64,000 bases of DNA from Nonomuraea rubra (GCF_014207985.1 NZ_JACHMI010000001.1:7361001-7425000); one strand, 5' to 3'. Counted from the first letter of the stretch, positions 42,540 through 51,292 are shown. Notes: generated from the letters alone by a model not told the origin. Translations and numbers: made by a program.

Positions 42540-43816
42540 CCGGCGAGAGCCCGGAGCAGGTCATCAGGAACGTGCTGGCCGACCTGCCCCGCCATCGCGG
42601 CGTGGTCGTCGACTCGCCGCCGGGGGCGGGCAAGTCCACCCTGGTGGTACGGGCGGCGGCGCACATCGCGGCCACCGGCGAGCCGCTGATGATCGTGGCG
42701 CAGACCAACGAGCAGGTCGACGACCTGGTGGCCAGGATCAGCGACAAGCACCCGCACCTGACCGTGGGCCGCCTGTCGGCCGGCGGGTACGTGCCGCCGC
42801 TGCGCATGCTGGAGCTGCCCGGCGTCCGGGTCGGCACCCGCATCCAGGACCTGGGCGACCCGGACATCGTCATCGCCACGGCCGACAAGTGGGCGTGGAT
42901 CGGCGACCGGGTGTGGCCGTGGGCGATCGTGGACGAGGCGTACCAGATGCGCTCGGACAAGCTGCTGCGGATCGCGGGGCTGTTCGAGCGGGCGCTGTTC
43001 GTGGGGGATCCCGGGCAGCTCGACCCGTTCTCGATCGTGGACGGCGACCGCTGGTCGGGGCTGTCGTGGGACCCGCTGCAGAGCGCGGTGTCGGTGCTGC
43101 TGCGGCACAACCCGGACCTGCCGGTGCACCGGCTGCCGGTCTCGTGGCGGCTGCCCGCGTCGGCGGCGCCGGTGGTGTCGCAGGCGTTCTACCCGTTCAC
43201 CGGGTTCCGTTCTGGCACCGATCACGGGGACCGGTGGCTGGAGCTGTCGACCGGCGGCCTGGGCGGCGTGCACGACCGGGCGCTGGAGGAGGCGGCCCGG
43301 TCGGGGTGGGCGCTGCTGGAGCTGCCGAACCGGCACACCGTGCGCACCGACGGCGAGGCCGTCCAGGCGGTGGCGGAGCTGGCCGGGCGGCTGCTGCAGC
43401 GGGGCGCGGTGGCCGGCTCCGAGCAGGGCGAACGACCGGTGACGGCGGACCGGATCGCGGTCGGGGCGGCCCACCGGGATCAGGTGGCCGCTATCCGGGC
43501 GGCGGGCCTGCCCGCGGAGATCACCGTGGACACGGCCAACCGGCTGCAGGGCCGCGAGTACGACGTGACGATCGTGCTGCACCCGCTGTCGGGCCGCAGG
43601 GACGCCACGGCCTTCCACCTGGAGTCGGGGCGGCTGTGCGTGCTGGCGTCCCGGCACCGGCACGCGTGCGTGGTGGTGGCCAGGGCGGGCATCGCCGAGC
43701 TGCTGGACGCGCACCCGTCGGCGGAGCCGGTGCAGCTCGGCGTGCCGGTGAAGTTCCCCGACGGCTGGGAGGCCAACCAGTCGGTGCTGGAGCACCTGGC
43801 CAGGCACCGCGTCTGA
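42536..43816 (+). CDS. Compact SF1B (Dna2/UPF1-like) helicase
   Basis: A 426-residue helicase with all core motifs. Walker A is P-P-G-A-G-K-S-T (Lys33), Walker B D-E-A-Y (Asp133-Glu134), and motif III V-G-D-P-G-Q-L-D-P-F near residue 160. Then follow motif V T-A-N-R-L-Q-G-R-E-Y-D-V near residue 330 and motif VI S-R-H-R-H-A-C-V-V-V. Inserted subdomains are minimal, so it is short for the family (usually above 600). GTG 42536 (GGAGGAG upstream) overlaps the previous stop. Likely unwinds DNA or RNA for the split nuclease at 39920. Confidence 0.85.
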   Translation: MTGESPEQVIRNVLADLPRHRGVVVDSPPGAGKSTLVVRAAAHIAATGEPLMIVAQTNEQVDDLVARISDKHPHLTVGRLSAGGYVPPLRMLELPGVRVGTRIQDLGDPDIVIATADKWAWIGDRVWPWAIVDEAYQMRSDKLLRIAGLFERALFVGDPGQLDPFSIVDGDRWSGLSWDPLQSAVSVLLRHNPDLPVHRLPVSWRLPASAAPVVSQAFYPFTGFRSGTDHGDRWLELSTGGLGGVHDRALEEAARSGWALLELPNRHTVRTDGEAVQAVAELAGRLLQRGAVAGSEQGERPVTADRIAVGAAHRDQVAAIRAAGLPAEITVDTANRLQGREYDVTIVLHPLSGRRDATAFHLESGRLCVLASRHRHACVVVARAGIAELLDAHPSAEPVQLGVPVKFPDGWEANQSVLEHLARHRV

Positions 43817-43835
43817 CCGGCCCTGGCCGGTGGGG

Positions 43836-44768
43836 TCAGGGCAGGCGGCGCTGCCAGACGTCGATGGCCATGACCAGGCGCATGCCCGCCGACTCGTACA
43901 GGCCGAGCGCCGGGGTGGTGTTGTTGGAGTCGACGTGCAGGATCGTGCCCTTGCGGCCGCGGGCGGCGTCGGCGGCGAAGGCGTGCCTCAGCAGGAACCG
44001 CCCCAGCCCTCTGCCCCGGTAGTCGGGCAGCACGGCGAGCGTGGCCACGTAGCCGCATCCCTCGTCGAGCGCGAACTGGTTGTTGCCGATGAGCACCGCC
44101 GCGGGCCGCCCGTCGAGGCGGGCCAGCGTGACCTGGCTCCAGTCGGTCGCGCTGGAGGCCTGCCTGCGCTCGTACCACTGCTCGTAGCCGATCGGGACGA
44201 AGCCGAAGTGCTCGGCGAAGCCCTCCTGGTGCACCAGGTGCGCCTCGCGCCGCACCTCCTCGTCCTCCCCCGTGTGCAGGGTGAGGCCGGGGAGCGCGGC
44301 GGGCGGCTCGACGGGGCCGTGGTGGTCGATGCGCATGCGGTGGTAGCTCGTGCCCGGCTCGAAGCCCAGCTCCTCCACCTGTGCCCGCTTGGCCTCGTCG
44401 CCTCGGTAGACGCCGATGTGCAGGGTGACGGCGTCGTGGCCGCGTTCCTTGCCCTGCTCGGCCGCACGGGCCAGAACCGTCGGCCACAGCTCGCCCGCCA
44501 GGCCGCTCACGCCGGGCCGGACGATGACCTCCACGTCGACGAGGTCGCTGTCGCCGTTGCGGCACGCCCAGGCCCAGCCGTCGAGCCGGCCGTCGGCGTC
44601 GCGGGCCAGCCAGCCGTCCCGTTCGAGGTCGAAGCCCGGTTCGACCAGCTCGTCGGCGATGTCCTCCAGGGTGGAGTCGGGGGCGCCGATGGCGGCCGTG
44701 TCGCACGTGGCGACGAGCGCGTGGATGGCCGCGGCGTCGTCCACGCGGGGCCGGCGGATGGTGTGCAT
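43836..44768 (-). CDS. Double-domain GNAT acetyltransferase
   Basis: A 310-residue protein with a degenerate N-terminal GNAT half (about 1-150) and an active-looking C-terminal half with the acetyl-CoA loop R-G-R-G-L-G-R-F-L-L near residue 245 and D-S-N-N-T-T-P-A-L-G-L-Y-E-S-A-G-M near residue 275. This resembles MshD-like tandem GNAT proteins, although the mycothiol role is not shown. ATG 44768 is chosen over an upstream start that lacks homology. It converges with the helicase gene. Confidence 0.85.
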   Translation of the reverse strand: MHTIRRPRVDDAAAIHALVATCDTAAIGAPDSTLEDIADELVEPGFDLERDGWLARDADGRLDGWAWACRNGDSDLVDVEVIVRPGVSGLAGELWPTVLARAAEQGKERGHDAVTLHIGVYRGDEAKRAQVEELGFEPGTSYHRMRIDHHGPVEPPAALPGLTLHTGEDEEVRREAHLVHQEGFAEHFGFVPIGYEQWYERRQASSATDWSQVTLARLDGRPAAVLIGNNQFALDEGCGYVATLAVLPDYRGRGLGRFLLRHAFAADAARGRKGTILHVDSNNTTPALGLYESAGMRLVMAIDVWQRRLP

Positions 44769-44830
44769 GGGAGGGATTGTCCTGGAGGCGCCCTCCGCGC
44801 GCCTCCCATTTTCCGCCGGCCGCGCCATCG

Positions 44831-44864
44831 GCCGGCCGCGTTCTTCAGCCGGCCGCGTTCTTCA
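44831..44864. repeat. Two tandem 17-bp repeats spanning the exporter stop codon
   Basis: gccggccgcgttcttca occurs twice back-to-back, and a third partial copy (gccggccgcgg) follows. The exporter's stop codon lies inside the second copy, so gain or loss of a 17-bp unit could change the protein's last residues. Confidence 0.85.
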
Positions 44865-46427
44865 GCCGGCCGCGGAGGTGGCCGCCTTCTCCTCGGACGG
44901 GCCGGCGCCGCGCAGCGGGATCTCCTTGATGAACACGGCCACCACCGGCACGACGATCGCGAACGCGATGGCCCACCAGAACACGCCGGAGATGGAGACC
45001 GCCAGCGACTCCAGCAGCCCGGAACGCGTCGCGGCGGGGAGGTGGGCGACCGCCGCGGGGTCCATCCTGGCGCCGTTCCCGGCCAGGCCCTCCGCCGCCT
45101 GCTCGCCGAACCGGGCGGTCAGCTCCGACAGCAGGTGGTTGTTGAAGATCGCGCCGAACAGGGAGACGCCGAACGAGCCGCCGATGGAGCGGAAGAACGT
45201 GCTGGCGCTGCTGGCGACGCCGAGGTCCCGCTGCTCGACGCTGTTCTGCGCGATGAGCATCGTGGTCTGCATGAGGAAGCCCATGCCGAGGCCGAGCACC
45301 GCGATGTAGAGGCCGGTCTCCCAGGACGGCGTGGCGACGTGCATGGTGGACAGCAGCCACATGCCGGCGACCATGCCGGCGCCGCCGATCACCGGGTAGA
45401 TCTTGTACCGGCCGGTGCTGGTGATGGCCCGGCCCACGAAGATCGACACGACCATGGCTGCGCCCATCATGGGCAGCATCAGCAGGCCGGAGTTGGTCGC
45501 GGTGGCCCCCTGCACGAGCTGCTGGAACAGCGGCAGGAAGTTGATCGCGCCGAACATGGCGAAGCCGAGCAGGAACCCGATGACGGAGATCAGCGTGAAG
45601 TTGCGGTTGCGGAAGAGCTGCAGCGGCATGATCGGCTCCGCGGTGCGCCGCTCGACCAGGATGAACGCCGCCAGCGAGAGCAGGGCGAGCGCGGCCAGGG
45701 CGAGGATCTGCCAGGAGCCCCAGGCGTAGTCGTTGCCGCCCCAGGTGGTGATGAGCACCATCGCGGTGATGCTGATCGACAGCAGGATCGCGCCCGCCCA
45801 GTCGATGCGCACGTTCGTCCTGGCGACGGGCGGCAGGTGCAGCTTGGCGACGATCAGCGCCAGCGCGACGGCGCCGACGGGCAGGTTCACGTAGAAGGCC
45901 CAGCGCCAGTCGAGGTGGTCGGTGATGAAGCCGCCGACCAGCGGGCCGGCGATCATGGCCAGGGACATGACACCGGCCGTGATGCCCTGGTACTGGCCGC
46001 GCTCGCGGGGCGGCACCAGGTCGCCGATGATGGCCATGACGTTCACCATGAGGCCGCCCGCGCCCAGGCCCTGCACCGCCCGGAAGGCGATCAGCTCGGC
46101 CATGCCGCCCTCGGGACCGCCGAACATCGCCGAGCCGGCCAGGCCGCACAACACGGAGCCAGCCATGAAGATGACGATGGAGATGATGAAGATGTTCTTG
46201 CGCCCGTACAGGTCGCCGATCTTGCCCCAGATCGGGGTGGAGACGGTCGTGCCCAGCACGTACGCCGTCACGACCCACGACAGGTAGGTCAGCCCGCCGA
46301 GCTCCCCCACGATGCGCGGCATGGCCGTGCCCACGATCATGTTGTCCAGCATGGCCAGCACCATCGCGAGCATCAGCCCCGGCAGGACGACCATGACCTC
46401 ACGGCGGCGTCCGCCAGCCTCCGCCAC
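44862..46427 (-). CDS. EmrB/QacA-type (DHA2) MFS drug exporter
   Basis: A 521-residue transporter with 14 predicted membrane helices. Motif D-N-M-I-V-G-T-A-M-P in helix 1 and the loop G-K-I-G-D-L-Y-G-R-K between helices 2 and 3 are family signatures. Proton-driven export of hydrophobic compounds is expected. It is divergent from a TetR gene with two operator-like palindromes between, a classic inducible efflux pair. Confidence 0.92.
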   Translation of the reverse strand: MAEAGGRRREVMVVLPGLMLAMVLAMLDNMIVGTAMPRIVGELGGLTYLSWVVTAYVLGTTVSTPIWGKIGDLYGRKNIFIISIVIFMAGSVLCGLAGSAMFGGPEGGMAELIAFRAVQGLGAGGLMVNVMAIIGDLVPPRERGQYQGITAGVMSLAMIAGPLVGGFITDHLDWRWAFYVNLPVGAVALALIVAKLHLPPVARTNVRIDWAGAILLSISITAMVLITTWGGNDYAWGSWQILALAALALLSLAAFILVERRTAEPIMPLQLFRNRNFTLISVIGFLLGFAMFGAINFLPLFQQLVQGATATNSGLLMLPMMGAAMVVSIFVGRAITSTGRYKIYPVIGGAGMVAGMWLLSTMHVATPSWETGLYIAVLGLGMGFLMQTTMLIAQNSVEQRDLGVASSASTFFRSIGGSFGVSLFGAIFNNHLLSELTARFGEQAAEGLAGNGARMDPAAVAHLPAATRSGLLESLAVSISGVFWWAIAFAIVVPVVAVFIKEIPLRGAGPSEEKAATSAAG

Positions 46428-46459
46428 CCTTTACCCCCATATGGTTGAACATTGGCTTA

Positions 46460-46513
46460 CTTGCCGACCGGCAAGCGTAGAATAAGGTAGATACTTACTT
46501 GCCGGCCGTCAAG
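46460..46513. promoter_or_regulatory. Two TetR-type operators between exporter and TetR gene
   Basis: CTTGCCG-AC-CGGCAAG (46460-46475) is a perfect palindrome. A second copy, CTTGCCGGCCGTCAAG (46498-46513), has one mismatched pair and extends to ACTTG/CAAGT. They are centred 38 bp apart in the 101-bp divergent gap, so one repressor could control both genes. Confidence 0.72.
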
Positions 46514-46528
46514 TAGAAAAGGTGCGAA

Positions 46529-47074
46529 GTGCGGGAAGACACGCGAACCCGGATCCAGGAGGTCGCGCTGAGGCTGTTCACGGAGCAGGGTTACGAGGCG
46601 ACCTCCCTGCGGGAGATCGCCGAGGAGCTCGGCGTGACGAAGGCCGCTCTTTACTACCACTTCAAGACCAAGGACGACATCGTGGCGAGCCTGGTCGAGA
46701 AGCGCCTCACCGAGCTGGACGAGCTGCTCGCCTGGGTCAGGAGCCGGCCCAGGACCCCGGAGACGCGCCGCGAGCTGGTCGACCGCTACGCCGACAACAT
46801 CCGCGCGACCCGGCATCTCGGCATCGCCAGGTTCCTGGAGCGCAACCAGACGGCGCTGCGCGACCACCCGACGCTGATCAAGATCCGCGAGCGGATGATG
46901 CAGCTCACCTCGGAGATCAGCGAGCCGGGGGCGCCGCCCGCCGAGCGCATCAGCCACTCGCTCGCCCTGTTCGCCCTGCACGCCGGCAAGTGGCTGATGA
47001 AGGAGGGCGAGCTCTCCGACGAGGAGATCCACAAGGCCTGCCTGGAGGTGGCGCACCGCCTGCTGGAGCGGTAG
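46529..47074 (+). CDS. TetR family regulator of the exporter
   Basis: A 181-residue repressor; helix-turn-helix at about 24-48 (L-R-E-I-A-E-E-L-G-V-T-K-A-A-L-Y-Y-H-F). The rest is a helical ligand domain. GTG 46529 starts right after the second operator, so autoregulation is expected. Its target is most likely the divergent DHA2 exporter. Confidence 0.92.
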   Translation: MREDTRTRIQEVALRLFTEQGYEATSLREIAEELGVTKAALYYHFKTKDDIVASLVEKRLTELDELLAWVRSRPRTPETRRELVDRYADNIRATRHLGIARFLERNQTALRDHPTLIKIRERMMQLTSEISEPGAPPAERISHSLALFALHAGKWLMKEGELSDEEIHKACLEVAHRLLER

Positions 47075-47166
47075 CGGGTTTCGGGCCCCTCCCATCCGAA
47101 AAGGCACGATTGGGACACGGATTCGGGGGCAGAGGGCTCGCACGCATCCAGACGGGAGGAGGCGCA

Positions 47167-47598
47167 GTGGAGGCTACGATGGCGCTCCGACTGCCCAGGG
47201 ATGCGGCGAGCGTCCCGCTGATCAGGCAGATGCTGGACGGCACGCTGCGGTCGCTCGGCGTCGAGCCACAGGTCCGCGACGACATCGAGCTCATGCTCAC
47301 CGAGGCGTGCTCCAATGTGATCAAGCATGCGGGACCGAGCGACGACTACACGGTCAGCGCGTCCGTCCACGACCACCTGTGCGTGATCAAGGTGGTCGAC
47401 AACGGTGACGGATTCGACCCTCGTGACGTGGTCGAGCCCGAGCCGGGCTCCGAGCACGGGCGCGGGCTGCAGATCATGCGAGCGCTCGCCGACGACATCC
47501 GATTCACCAACCGGCGGGAGCACGGAGCGGTGGTCTGCCTGGAGAAGCGCCTGCGCTACGCGCCGGGCGCGGCCGGGCAGCACCTCATGACCACTTGA
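47167..47598 (+). CDS. RsbW-like ATPase/anti-sigma kinase
   Basis: A 143-residue GHKL ATPase: N box L-M-L-T-E-A-C-S-N-V-I-K-H-A-G, G1 D-N-G-D-G-F-D, and G2 H-G-R-G-L-Q-I-M. All key residues are present, so it is probably active. GTG 47167 has GGAGGAGG upstream; ATG 47179 is possible. It follows the TetR gene by 92 bp. The second such ATPase in the window (compare 37903). Confidence 0.88.
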   Translation: MEATMALRLPRDAASVPLIRQMLDGTLRSLGVEPQVRDDIELMLTEACSNVIKHAGPSDDYTVSASVHDHLCVIKVVDNGDGFDPRDVVEPEPGSEHGRGLQIMRALADDIRFTNRREHGAVVCLEKRLRYAPGAAGQHLMTT

Positions 47599-47649
47599 GG
47601 CCCCCTGACGGCCACGAGGTGGCCATGAAGGCTGCCCGCCCGATCTCCT

Positions 47650-48066
47650 CTACACCTTGGTGCGGGGCCCGACCGGCTGCCGGTGCACCCGGTAGCCGGG
47701 CGGGGCGCCGTTGCCCCGCCTCATTTCCCCGGCCCTCATTTCCCCGGCCCTCATTTCCCCGGCCCTCATTTCCCCGGGCATCGAGTCCCCGGGCCGCGCG
47801 CCGCCGAGCAGGAAGCGGCGGCGCACCCGGGGCTCGCCACCGCTCAGCTCCGCCCGCCGCCGCTCGGGCACCGCCTCCCCGCTGAGCTTCAGCTCCAGCC
47901 GGGGCTCCCGCCGGGTCAGCCGGTGCCAGAGCCTCCTCCAGTGGGTCATCGAGGCGGCCATCGCCAGCAGCGTGACCATCGCGACGGCCGAGACGAGCAG
48001 CACCGCCAGGACGATGAGGAGCAGGACGACTGCCAGGGTTCCGATCGCGCCGAGCACTGTCATCAT
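47650..48066 (-). CDS. Small membrane protein with GEMRA repeats
   Basis: A 138-residue protein with one or two N-terminal hydrophobic helices (about 5-40) and a basic cytoplasmic part. Residues about 95-120 contain four tandem G-E-M-R-A/R repeats encoded by a 15-bp repeat. I do not recognise the family. The repeat region suggests a disordered, length-variable tail. Confidence 0.65.
   Translation of the reverse strand: MMTVLGAIGTLAVVLLLIVLAVLLVSAVAMVTLLAMAASMTHWRRLWHRLTRREPRLELKLSGEAVPERRRAELSGGEPRVRRRFLLGGARPGDSMPGEMRAGEMRAGEMRAGEMRRGNGAPPGYRVHRQPVGPRTKV
47721..47780. repeat. Four tandem 15-bp repeats in a coding region
   Basis: tcatttccccggccc is repeated four times (the fourth with changes) in frame, encoding G-E-M-R-A units on the minus strand. 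Multiple of three, so copy changes keep the frame. Confidence 0.9.
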
Positions 48067-48124
48067 TCGGCGGAGAATGCCCGTCCACCAGCGCTTTATG
48101 CCATTTTTTGGGGATATATCGACC

Positions 48125-49081
48125 TTACTCTGACCCGTTGAGCTGGTCGAGCCGCCCCGGCAGCAGGTCGAGCCGGCGCAGTATCACGCCCTCGCGCAGC
48201 GCCCACGGGCACACGTCGAGCCGGTCCACCTCGAACAGGTCCATGGCCGCGTCGGCGACCAGCGCCCCCGCCGCGAGCTGCGCCGCCCGCCCCTCGGACA
48301 CGCCGGACAACTGCGCCCGCTCGGCCGACTTCATCGAGGTGAGCTTGGCGGCCCAGTCGGCCATGTCCTGGCGCGACAGCGAGCGCGAGACGTACGGGCC
48401 CTCGCTGGAGGGCGCCGCCCCGGCGATCCTGGCGAGCTGCTTGAACGTCTTCGACGTGGCCACGGCGCGGTTGGCCTCGCCGTACCTGACGACGTCGCCG
48501 ACCGTGCGGGCGATCTCGGTGCGTACGTGCTTGCGCAGCTTGCGCACCTCGTCGGGCCCCGGCGGGTCACCGGTGAACCAGTCGCGCGTCAGCCGCCCGG
48601 CCCCCAGCGGCAGCGACACGGCCACGTCGGGCTCCTCGTCCACCCCCGCGGCGATCTCCAGCGAGCCGCCCCCGATGTCGAAGGCCAGCAGCCGCCCCGA
48701 CGACCAGCCGAACCACCGCCGCACGGCCAGGAACGTCAGCCTCGCCTCGTCGCGCCCGGACAGGACCGCGATGTGCACGCCGCAGCGCTTGTCGATCGCG
48801 GCGAGCACCTGCTCGCCGTTGGCGGCCTCGCGTACGGCCGAGGTGGCGAAGGCCAGCAGGTCCTCCACCCCCTTGTCCTCGGCGAGGTGCACGGCCTCCT
48901 CGACGAAGCTGCCGAGCCGCTCGATGCCGTCCCTGCCGAGCTTCTGGTCCTTGTCCAGGTGCTCGGTCAGGCGCAGGTCGACCTTGTGGGAGTAGGCAGG
49001 CATGGGCCGGGCGCCGCGATGGGCGTCGACGACCAGTAAGTGGACGGTGTTCGAGCCGATGTCCAGCACGCCGAGTCGCAT
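48125..49081 (-). CDS. Ppx/GppA exopolyphosphatase-family protein
   Basis: A 318-residue ASKHA-fold protein with phosphate-binding loops [12 protein letters not shown] at residues 4-15 and [10 protein letters not shown] near residue 143, and the catalytic-region Glu in A-T-S-A-V-R-E-A near residue 85. Expected to hydrolyse polyphosphate or (p)ppGpp. At about 320 residues it is the short, actinomycete-type Ppx lacking the C-terminal HD-like domain. Confidence 0.92.
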   Translation of the reverse strand: MRLGVLDIGSNTVHLLVVDAHRGARPMPAYSHKVDLRLTEHLDKDQKLGRDGIERLGSFVEEAVHLAEDKGVEDLLAFATSAVREAANGEQVLAAIDKRCGVHIAVLSGRDEARLTFLAVRRWFGWSSGRLLAFDIGGGSLEIAAGVDEEPDVAVSLPLGAGRLTRDWFTGDPPGPDEVRKLRKHVRTEIARTVGDVVRYGEANRAVATSKTFKQLARIAGAAPSSEGPYVSRSLSRQDMADWAAKLTSMKSAERAQLSGVSEGRAAQLAAGALVADAAMDLFEVDRLDVCPWALREGVILRRLDLLPGRLDQLNGSE

Positions 49082-49090
49082 GACAGAAAG

Positions 49091-50314
49091 CTACCGGTCT
49101 GCGGCTTTTACGGCGAAACTGAGTCGAAAGTGGTCGAGCGTGACGGGCACGGGATCCTCCAACGTGACGGACGGGGTGACTGAGCGCTCACGCAGGAGCG
49201 CGCCCAGCAGAGTGGCCGAGGTGAACAGCAGCAGCTCCGCCCCCGCGCAGCCGGCGAACCCGGCGCCGAAGGGCACCCCTGCCCAGGCGTCTCCCCCGCC
49301 GCCGAGCCACAGCTCCGGCCGGTAGGAGTCACCCGGTTCCGCCCTGTTCACGTACGGGCAGTAGATCACCGCCGTCGTGCCCTCCGGGAGGTCCCACCGC
49401 GCGGAGCCCGTGAGGTCGCGCAGGATGGCGGGCGTCGTGGGCCAGAGCCGGACCGACTCCAGCACGGCCGCGCGCAGATGGTCCCGGCCGGGAACGCCCC
49501 CGTGGCACGCCAGGAGGGCCAGGGCGCGGAAGGAGACGGCGGCGCCGCCGTCGAAGGAGTACAGCCAGTGCGGCACCTGCCCCTCGGCGTGCACGTCGGG
49601 GCCGGCGCGCGCGCCGGCGAGCACGCCGGCCAGGCTGCCGGGCTCGGCCCGTGCCAGGTGCCGGTCCAGCCGCCGCTGGAAGGCCCCGCGCACGTCGGTA
49701 CGCCGGCCGCGCAGCCCCGCCCAGTTGGCGTCGCGGCGCAGCCGGTCGAGCTGCCCGGAGAGCGTCACGTCGCCGCGGGCGCCGTCGCCGAGGACCACGC
49801 GGCGCACGATCCGCCGGTGGGCGGCGTGGAAGCGCGGCCAGGTCAGCACGCCCGAGCGGGGCAGCGTGGCCGCCTCCTCCTCGACGATGCGCGCGTACGG
49901 AGTGAAGTCCGCCGACAGCACCCGCTCGTTCAGCTCGCGCCGCCGCTCGCGCAGGCCGGGCTCGGCGGTGATCAGCACGCCGTCGGGCTGGAAGTGCGCC
50001 AGCGACCCGCGCTGGAGCCGTCCCGCCGGGGTGAAGGCGCGGTCCTCCAGCACCGCGCGCACGTCCTGCGAGGCCAGCGGCAGCAGCACGTGCCGGCCCG
50101 CCGCGCGCACCAGCAGCGGCCCGCCGCCGTACGCCGTGCGCAGCCGGCCCAGCAGCCCGATCGCGTGGCGGTCGGCGCCCGTGAGCACGGCCAGGCGCAC
50201 CATCCGCGGCCTGGGCATGACGACGCCCTGCACCAGGGCGGGCAGGGCGAGCGTGGTGGCCACCGCCAGCGCCTCGGCGGGTGTCACCCGGGCCGGGCGC
50301 GTGATCGTGGCCAT
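49091..50314 (-). CDS. Cytochrome P450 with degenerate I-helix
   Basis: A 407-residue P450-like protein. The heme loop is F-G-A-G-F-A-G-C-A-G-A-E-L with Cys356, and E-S-V-R-L-W-P supplies ExxR. The I-helix region (W-L-Y-S-F-D-G-G-A-A-V-S-F-R-A-L) lacks the usual acid-threonine pair that activates oxygen, so the chemistry may be peroxide-driven or unusual. The A-H-x-R heme motif near residue 110 is not evident. It shares a 48-bp gap with the divergent formylglycine-generating enzyme gene. Confidence 0.85.
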   Translation of the reverse strand: MATITRPARVTPAEALAVATTLALPALVQGVVMPRPRMVRLAVLTGADRHAIGLLGRLRTAYGGGPLLVRAAGRHVLLPLASQDVRAVLEDRAFTPAGRLQRGSLAHFQPDGVLITAEPGLRERRRELNERVLSADFTPYARIVEEEAATLPRSGVLTWPRFHAAHRRIVRRVVLGDGARGDVTLSGQLDRLRRDANWAGLRGRRTDVRGAFQRRLDRHLARAEPGSLAGVLAGARAGPDVHAEGQVPHWLYSFDGGAAVSFRALALLACHGGVPGRDHLRAAVLESVRLWPTTPAILRDLTGSARWDLPEGTTAVIYCPYVNRAEPGDSYRPELWLGGGGDAWAGVPFGAGFAGCAGAELLLFTSATLLGALLRERSVTPSVTLEDPVPVTLDHFRLSFAVKAADR

Positions 50315-50337
50315 GTTCCAGGGACTACCCTTCCTTG

Positions 50338-50349
50338 GTGTCGTGACAC
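50338..50349. promoter_or_regulatory. Short palindrome in the P450/FGE divergent gap
   Basis: GTGTC-GT-GACAC is a perfect 5-bp inverted repeat in the only 48 bp separating the two divergent genes, so it may be a shared operator. Small, so chance occurrence is possible. Confidence 0.35.
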
Positions 50350-50362
50350 TTTGGGGGGATAG

Positions 50363-51292
50363 TTGAGCGCTTGTTGTGGCCCGAGCCGCGACTCCGCCGC
50401 CGGGCAGGTCAAGGAGCCCATGGAGCCCATGGAGCTCGTCGCGCGGCGTCCCGCGCCCGGCGGGCCGCCGAAGGGCATGGTGCGCGTCCCCGGGGGCACG
50501 TTCCTGATGGGCGGCGACGACCCCGACGGGCGCCCCGAGGACGGCGAGGGGCCGGTGCGCGAGGTGCGGGTCGACCCGTTCTGGATCGACCCGGCGTGCG
50601 TGACGAACGCGCAGTTCGCCACGTTCGTCAAGGAGACCGGGTACGTCACCGAGGCCGAGCGGATCGGCTGGTCGTTCGTGTTCCGCCAGTTCGCCACGGT
50701 CGGCGTGATGGAGGCCACGGTGCCCGGCGCCCCCTGGTGGGCGGGCGTCGAGGGGGCCACGTGGCGCTCCCCCGAGGGCGCCGGCTCGACGGTCGGCAAC
50801 CGGCAGAACCATCCCGTGGTACACGTCTCGTGGAACGACGCCACCGCGTACGCCGCGTGGGCCGGCAAGCGGCTGCCCACCGAGGCGGAGTGGGAGATGG
50901 CGGCCAGGGGCGGGCTGGAGCGCCGCCGTTACCCGTGGGGCGACGAGCTGGCGCCCAAGGGGCGGCAGCGGTGCAACATCTGGCAGGGCCGCTTCCCGAC
51001 GGCGCCGAGCAAGGGGACGATGCCGGTCAAGTCGTTCCAGCCGAACGGCTACGGGCTCTACAACGTCTCCGGCAACGTGTGGGAGTGGACGGCCGACTGG
51101 TGGGGCGTGGAGTGGGAGCCGTTCGCCGACAACCCGGCAGGTCCGGCAGGGGGCACGGCCAAGGTGATCCGCGGCGGGTCGTACCTGTGCCACGACTCCT
51201 ACTGCAACCGCTACCGGGTGGCCGCGCGCACCTCTAACACGCCCGACTCCTCGACCGGGCACACCGGGTTCCGCTGCGCGGCCCTAATCTGA
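50363..51292 (+). CDS. Formylglycine-generating enzyme (sulfatase-modifying, SUMF1 family)
   Basis: A 309-residue copper enzyme that oxidises a Cys in CxPxR of sulfatases to formylglycine. The copper-binding Cys276 and Cys281 (L-C-H-D-S-Y-C-N) keep the exact spacing of the active pair in known bacterial enzymes. G-N-V-W-E-W-T and R-V-A-A-R-T-S-N-T follow the family. TTG 50363 gives the common N-terminus M-S-A-C-C-G. No sulfatase gene is in the window, so its target is encoded elsewhere. Confidence 0.93.
   Translation: MSACCGPSRDSAAGQVKEPMEPMELVARRPAPGGPPKGMVRVPGGTFLMGGDDPDGRPEDGEGPVREVRVDPFWIDPACVTNAQFATFVKETGYVTEAERIGWSFVFRQFATVGVMEATVPGAPWWAGVEGATWRSPEGAGSTVGNRQNHPVVHVSWNDATAYAAWAGKRLPTEAEWEMAARGGLERRRYPWGDELAPKGRQRCNIWQGRFPTAPSKGTMPVKSFQPNGYGLYNVSGNVWEWTADWWGVEWEPFADNPAGPAGGTAKVIRGGSYLCHDSYCNRYRVAARTSNTPDSSTGHTGFRCAALI
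51285..51290 (+). promoter_or_regulatory. -10 element for a leaderless MurG-like transcript
   Basis: TAATCT stands six bases before ATG 51297; it overlaps the last two codons and stop of the FGE gene. A leaderless transcript starting at the ATG is plausible, and read-through from the FGE gene remains possible since the gap is only four bases. Confidence 0.5.

Noticed and set aside
39153..43816. Known Hachiman, Gabija or Zorya defence systems
   Set aside because: None of the proteins shows DUF1837, TOPRIM/UvrD pair, or MotAB-like partners; the gene composition does not match what I know of those systems.
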